NCBI GenBank assembly: GCA_011009095.1
Contig: VTPC01089974.1
Location: forward strand, 1-64,000
DNA from: Ignelater luminosus
Taxonomy: Eukaryota > Arthropoda > Insecta > Coleoptera > Elateridae
Direction of reading: 5' to 3'
DNA length: 64,000 nt
Shown piece after piece: positions 59,855 to 64,000 of this stretch. Numbering within the stretch: position 1 is the first letter of the stretch; each line of letters starts with the position of its first letter. A model generated the notes under the pieces. That model saw only the letters and a list, made by a program, of their open reading frames with translations. It was not told where the DNA came from and ran no database searches. The translations under genes were made by a program, and so were the position numbers.

Positions 59855-61170
59855 CAGGGTTAGTCATATGAAGTGTCCCATAGAAAAACGGTCAGAAAAT
59901 GTGGTGTGAAATACTTTTTTTATTGATAAAAGCACAAAAATGTTGGAAAATAATCAGGAATTCAGAATCGAGCTACTTTGGCTCGATGTGGCCACCTTTC
60001 GCATGGATTATTGCCTTGAGACGGCCGGGGAATGACTCACAGGCTGCCCGAATGTGCTCTAGTGGTATTTTGGCCCATTCACGTTTGAGTGATTGTTTCA
60101 GAGCATCCATACTGGCGTGTTTTTTTGCGCGCACTTTGCTCTCGAGGATGGACCAGATGGAATAGTCCATAGGATTTGCGTCTGGCGAATTCGAGATCCA
60201 TTGTGTGGAAGAAATGAACCTTGGAACGTTGGTTTTCAGCCATTCTTGGTTCACACGAGCTTTATGAGCCGGTGCTGAGTCTTGTTGGAATGTCCAATCC
60301 GCATGACCGAATTGTTTACGTGCCCACGGCTTCAGAGCAGCTTCCAGAACACTTTCCCGATAATAAGTCGCATTGACCTTGACACCAGGCTCGATGAAAA
60401 CGAGTGGAGAGCGCCCAGTAGCTGTTACAGCTGCCCAGACCATTATTTGCGATGGGTAATTGCTTCGGGTCACCAATCGATGTTTCAAATTTTCGTACGT
60501 GCGCTCTGTCAAGTAAACACGATCATTTTGGGTGTTTACGAATTGTTCGATTGGGAAATTTTTCTCATCAGAGAACACAATGTTCGGAAATTCGCCACTC
60601 GCGGCCAAGCGAAGCAACTCCTTAGCTCTTTCGAATCGAACTTTCTTCTGGTTCGGTGTAAGATCATGCGCTTTTTGTTTCTTGTAGGCCTTAACTTGGA
60701 GCTCATTTTGTAGTATGCGACGAATGGATGATTGTGATATATTCAGTTCTTTTGCCATTTGATTACCACTACGTCGTGGATTTCGCTCAAGCCGCTTCTT
60801 CACCTTTCGAACCATTTCTGGTGATGTTGCTGTTTTTTTTTCGGTCCACCTCCATAGCGTTTTACAACGCTGCCAGTTTCATTGTAACGATTTATGGTGC
60901 GATACACAAACTTCCTATTCACTTTGATGTGTTCGAGCTCACGCACAATAGCTGATTGGGATTTTCCAGCCAAATATAGAGCAATCACACTATTTCGTTT
61001 GAATTCCATTACGAATAACTTTTTTTCTATTTGACCGATACGCAAATGCTTCTGGTGGCTTGTAAACAATGTATTGAGCTGTTATCGGAACAATTTTGGC
61101 GCAGCTGTCATGAACGGTTTGACAGCTGTGAATTGCCAATAGATGGGGACACTTCATATGACTAACCCTG
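59855..61170 (-). mobile_element. maT (DD37D) transposon inserted in the Mutator-like gene
   Basis: A perfect 25-bp inverted repeat starting CAGGGTTAGTCATATGAAG bounds the 1316-bp element. TA flanks both ends (59853-59854 and 61171-61172). Deleting the element and one TA rejoins the host frame as HSLSI-YDGTKY. The element has a single disabling lesion in its gene, so the insertion is probably much younger than the gene it interrupts. Confidence 0.95.
59973..61009 (-). pseudogene. maT-type transposase, one frameshift
   Basis: The start is ATG at 61009 (MEFKRNSVIALYLAGKS). A helix-turn-helix region (SAIVRELEHIKVNRKFVYR) leads to an A-run of nine at 60833-60841, where the frame shifts; one more or two fewer As restores it (PKKTATSPEM). 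The rest is open to 59973: the second DNA-binding domain (GNQMAKELNISQSSIRRIL), first catalytic Asp in FSDEKNF, second in FQQDSAPAHKA, and third in SPDANPMDYSIW. The second and third are separated by 37 residues, which places it in the DD37D (maT) group and not in classical mariner or Tc1. Length would be about 345 residues. A single homopolymer change separates it from an intact frame, so an assembly error cannot be excluded. Confidence 0.92.
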
Positions 61171-61440
61171 TATATGATGGTACCAAATATACCAAACTGA
61201 TAGCTGATGGAGACAGCAGCACTTACAAGAGAATAGTGGAGGCAAAACCGTATGATGACATGACAGTTGAGAAAATCGACTGCAGAAACCATATACTGAG
61301 GAATTTCTGTAATAAATTAAAGGCTTTATCTATAGAAAGAGGTTGTTAACCACAAGGATTTTAAGATTACGAAGAGCCGTGACTAGTGCAATTGTAAATT
61401 ACACACGTGCATCTAATTGTCAGAAATTAAAAGTTACAAG

Positions 61441-64000
61441 CATGACCTTTACTTACTTGTACTTATAAAACATTTTTTATGTAATGTAACTAATGTATCA
61501 CAAAGGTCTTATGATTTCTTATGTTATGTTAATGTAGTGTTATTTATGTATAAGCTTCAGTACCAGTTTTATGATACTTTCTAAGGTCTTATTCAACATG
61601 TATCCAATATCATTTTTTCTGTACTCTAGTTTAGTTCTACGCTATGTTATAATGACGTAACTGTATTAGAATATTTCGTTAACGTGCAAAGGAAACTAGA
61701 TTACTACGCAACAAATATTTCAAGGTGCGTGATAAACCAATATTAGGATATTTCTTAGAAAACCTATCACATAGAATGAAATCGCGGATAAATTTTTATA
61801 ATAAATGATTGCGGCCCTGTGTAATAACATACTCTTTATTATACAGATTTTTCATAATTAAAATAACATATTTCAAGGAGAGAATTACATCGAATTCAAA
61901 ACGTCTTCCTCGATCGAATTGCAAACACGGAAAATGGTACCAAGATTTAATTAAGTTATAGTAATAATTTTCTGTTAAAATTTAATATCCGCAAATTTGT
62001 TTACAAACGCTATTAAAGTTCTAATCTAGTTAACCGCATTGAAACTCAATCTAATATTAAATTTGACAGAAATGTTAACTGGAGGGTAAACTGAAAAAGC
62101 TTTCCTGTAACCACAGAGAAAATTTCATTAACATCCACAAGTAGTATACAACGACTTGGTGATAATATTATTACTACGGGGAAAACAGACGGAACACTCA
62201 GCAGAACGCTAGCTCAAAAATATGCATTTAAACTTCCTCTTTATGCTTTTTTACGCCCTGTTAAGTGATTATAATGAATATTCTTAAAATACTATTTCAA
62301 AAGCAGAAATGTGATTATTTTAAAAAGGAAGTTATTACTTTTCGGATCTCAACCGTAACTTTCATTTCCATTTGCAGAAAGTAAAGAATTCAACCATGGA
62401 GTTAAATAAAAAAGTACTTTTGAACATGCTTTCTTCGAGACGTTTGCATTTATATTTGATGAATTCAGCGTTAAAAGAGATTCTTTACAGTTGTTGATAA
62501 CTAACCCATTCTAAATAATTTATCTTAATGGTGTGAAATATACCAAAAGTAATAATTAAGTGACAAGTAGCTACAAAGAATAGTGGAAACTGTTTAAAAT
62601 TATGAGTATCACTAGTTGTTATAAAGTTGTTTATAAAGTAAAAACCTCCATATTTTATAAAAGTTAAAAGTACACCGGACTAGTTTACTAGTGGCCTTGA
62701 GTAAATTAGAGGTTGTATTTAAATGGAGAAGTAGATACTGCATTCTTTATCATAGACAAACATCACAATATTAACATAGATGTATTAAGGGAAATTTTTG
62801 TCGTAAGTATTTTGAGTTTAACTCACATCATACCTAATTGTATTCTTAAAGCTTAATACTTCATTGTTTAAACTTCTTAAATAGATAACAATAACTGTTA
62901 TAAAATAATAAATAATTTAACTTCTTGAGCTTTTTACATAAGTATAAACGACAATTGCATTGCTAGTGTGTTTCAAAACTGTAAAACAGAGATGTCTTCA
63001 ATTTAATAGTTTACCTAGTAGAAGTAATAATTACTAGGTAAACTGATATCTAAAACATTTTAATAAACGGCAAAAAGCGTACAAACTCAATAACTACTCT
63101 CTAAGTACATTGTTGATTTTACATTAAGCAAACTTCTCGATAGTTAATGCATGCGACCTCTTTTGAAACTCAATTTTTTTCTAATCTATCATCTATCATA
63201 TATGCTATGACCGCAGTTACAAATAAACGTCAAGTCTGTTACAGAAACTTTTATAGAGAACGTGAGATGTATTTCAGAATATATCACCTAAGAATCTTAG
63301 AAATATGTCAGTCTGCTAGGTGCTTTTCTTAAAGGTAGTTTTAAATATTCAGTGAAATCCTTTATTGCGATACATAGTTGTTTCATTTATATTCCACGCC
63401 TACTCTTTTATTTAAATATGCCATTAACAACAGGTTATATGCACGAAGAGTTTTAGGTCTAAAAATTAGTAAGGATTTAGTTACATCAATAATAACGTAA
63501 ATATTCAACAACCACACACTATATTATTTAAATAAGGCATAAGTTTGTTATAAAGACAAAAGCAGTAACAGTTGTTGAAATTGAATTGCTGGGAAAATGG
63601 AAACTGAAATGCAAAGATAATACGACTTGGCGCGAAGATCAAAATGTAAAAGCACCCCATCATGATGAATGGGATGAAGATACTAGTCTCCAGAAGTAAC
63701 CAAAACCAAACTCGCAAACGCTAGAAGCATTTTCTCTTGGAAACTCTCCGCCGACTCCTACTAGCAAGAGACCAATAAAGGACTTTTTCATCTCCTGTAC
63801 TTCTGGAAAGTATCTGAAATAACAGACCTATATCTTACTGACATAAACTAGCCTTTCTTTATTCTACCATAAAATTTTTTTCTCTAAATATTGGTTTACA
63901 GACAATTGTACTGATGTAAGAGTAAATGTATTCAATGTTTGCAACTTTTTTGGCTATTTGTTTAAACCTTCATAACAGTTTAATTAATACTTAAGCTCAA
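61441..64000. other. no gene recognised
   Basis: AT-rich DNA without recognisable coding families. I could not find the downstream terminal repeat of the Mutator-like element here. One perfect hairpin is listed separately. Confidence 0.5.
63008..63044. repeat. perfect 13-bp hairpin
   Basis: AGTTTACCTAGTA (63008-63020) and TACTAGGTAAACT (63032-63044) are exact reverse complements around an 11-base loop. The stem is too short for a typical microRNA precursor and nothing nearby suggests a function. Confidence 0.6.

Larger units (their letters stand above)
58665..61440 (+). pseudogene. spliced Mutator-like transposase gene, split by a maT transposon
   Basis: The family is the insect Mutator-like transposase group, a DDE enzyme acting at long terminal repeats. 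Exon 1 starts at ATG 58665 (MGKRKGQKTQLFLSAKRKK) and ends CAG|GTAATA at 58747. Exon 2 is 58809-58886 (CRKTDLLYASKASKASHLL, donor GTAAGT). Exon 3 starts at 59146 after TTTTAG; codon phase is kept across both introns. A stop follows near 59224. The main block holds HCNMCNANY, DINTAAVEG and VVADG (probable first catalytic Asp), a one-base shift near 59632, then WFKRSYRTNYNALS and VKNKYYSIC. After the maT insertion it continues YDGTKYTKLIADGDSS (probable second Asp) and CRNHILRNFCNKLKAL, with a worn C-terminus to about 61440. Stops and shifts disable it. Confidence 0.75.

Overview
The window looks like AT-rich nuclear DNA from an insect. No bacterial-style genes or operons are present. Every coding stretch I could recognise belongs to a transposable element or a dispersed gene family, and almost all are broken. 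The element mix (several mariner subfamilies, a DD37D maT element, Jockey-type and other LINEs, a Ty3/gypsy-like LTR element, a spliced Mutator-like gene, many TA-flanked MITEs) fits a large, repeat-laden insect genome. I cannot name the species. One repeat motif reminds me of dispersed repeats of polyneopteran insects, but that is memory only. I found no confident single-copy host gene, rRNA, tRNA or CRISPR array.

Layout. 1-8.3 kb: tail of one mariner copy, a decayed PIN/FEN1-like gene, and a second mariner copy lacking one terminus. 8.3-19.3 kb: mostly unannotatable AT-rich DNA with a LINE C-terminal relic, two MITEs and a decayed Ginger/KRBA2-type integrase. 19.3-20.8 kb: a symmetrical fold-back element with two 583-bp arms, each made of two ~290-bp subrepeats, around a spacer holding a transposase C-terminal remnant. 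24.0-26.9 kb: three neighbouring elements, one carrying an 80-bp minisatellite and one a GC-rich 1.0-kb insert flanked by a 13-bp direct repeat. 30.5-31.3 kb: a TGACG-rich candidate element. 35.8-43.5 kb: a cluster with mariner copy 3, two LINEs, a 2.2-kb LTR element and a hairpin MITE. 46.2-49.1 kb: an unrecognised reading frame split by a 5'-truncated Jockey-type LINE. 50.4-51.3 kb: an internally deleted mariner of another subfamily. 56.2-61.4 kb: a spliced Mutator-like transposase gene split by a maT transposon, with two individually inverted fragments of the same gene just upstream.

The main interest is nesting and rearrangement. In two places removing the inserted element together with one target-site copy rejoins the interrupted reading frame (46812-48865 and 59855-61170), which fixes the order of events. 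The fold-back element, the gag-protease/integrase-tail LTR derivative and the scrambled Mutator-like fragments are the most unusual structures. All identifications come from reading motifs by eye; no database search was possible.
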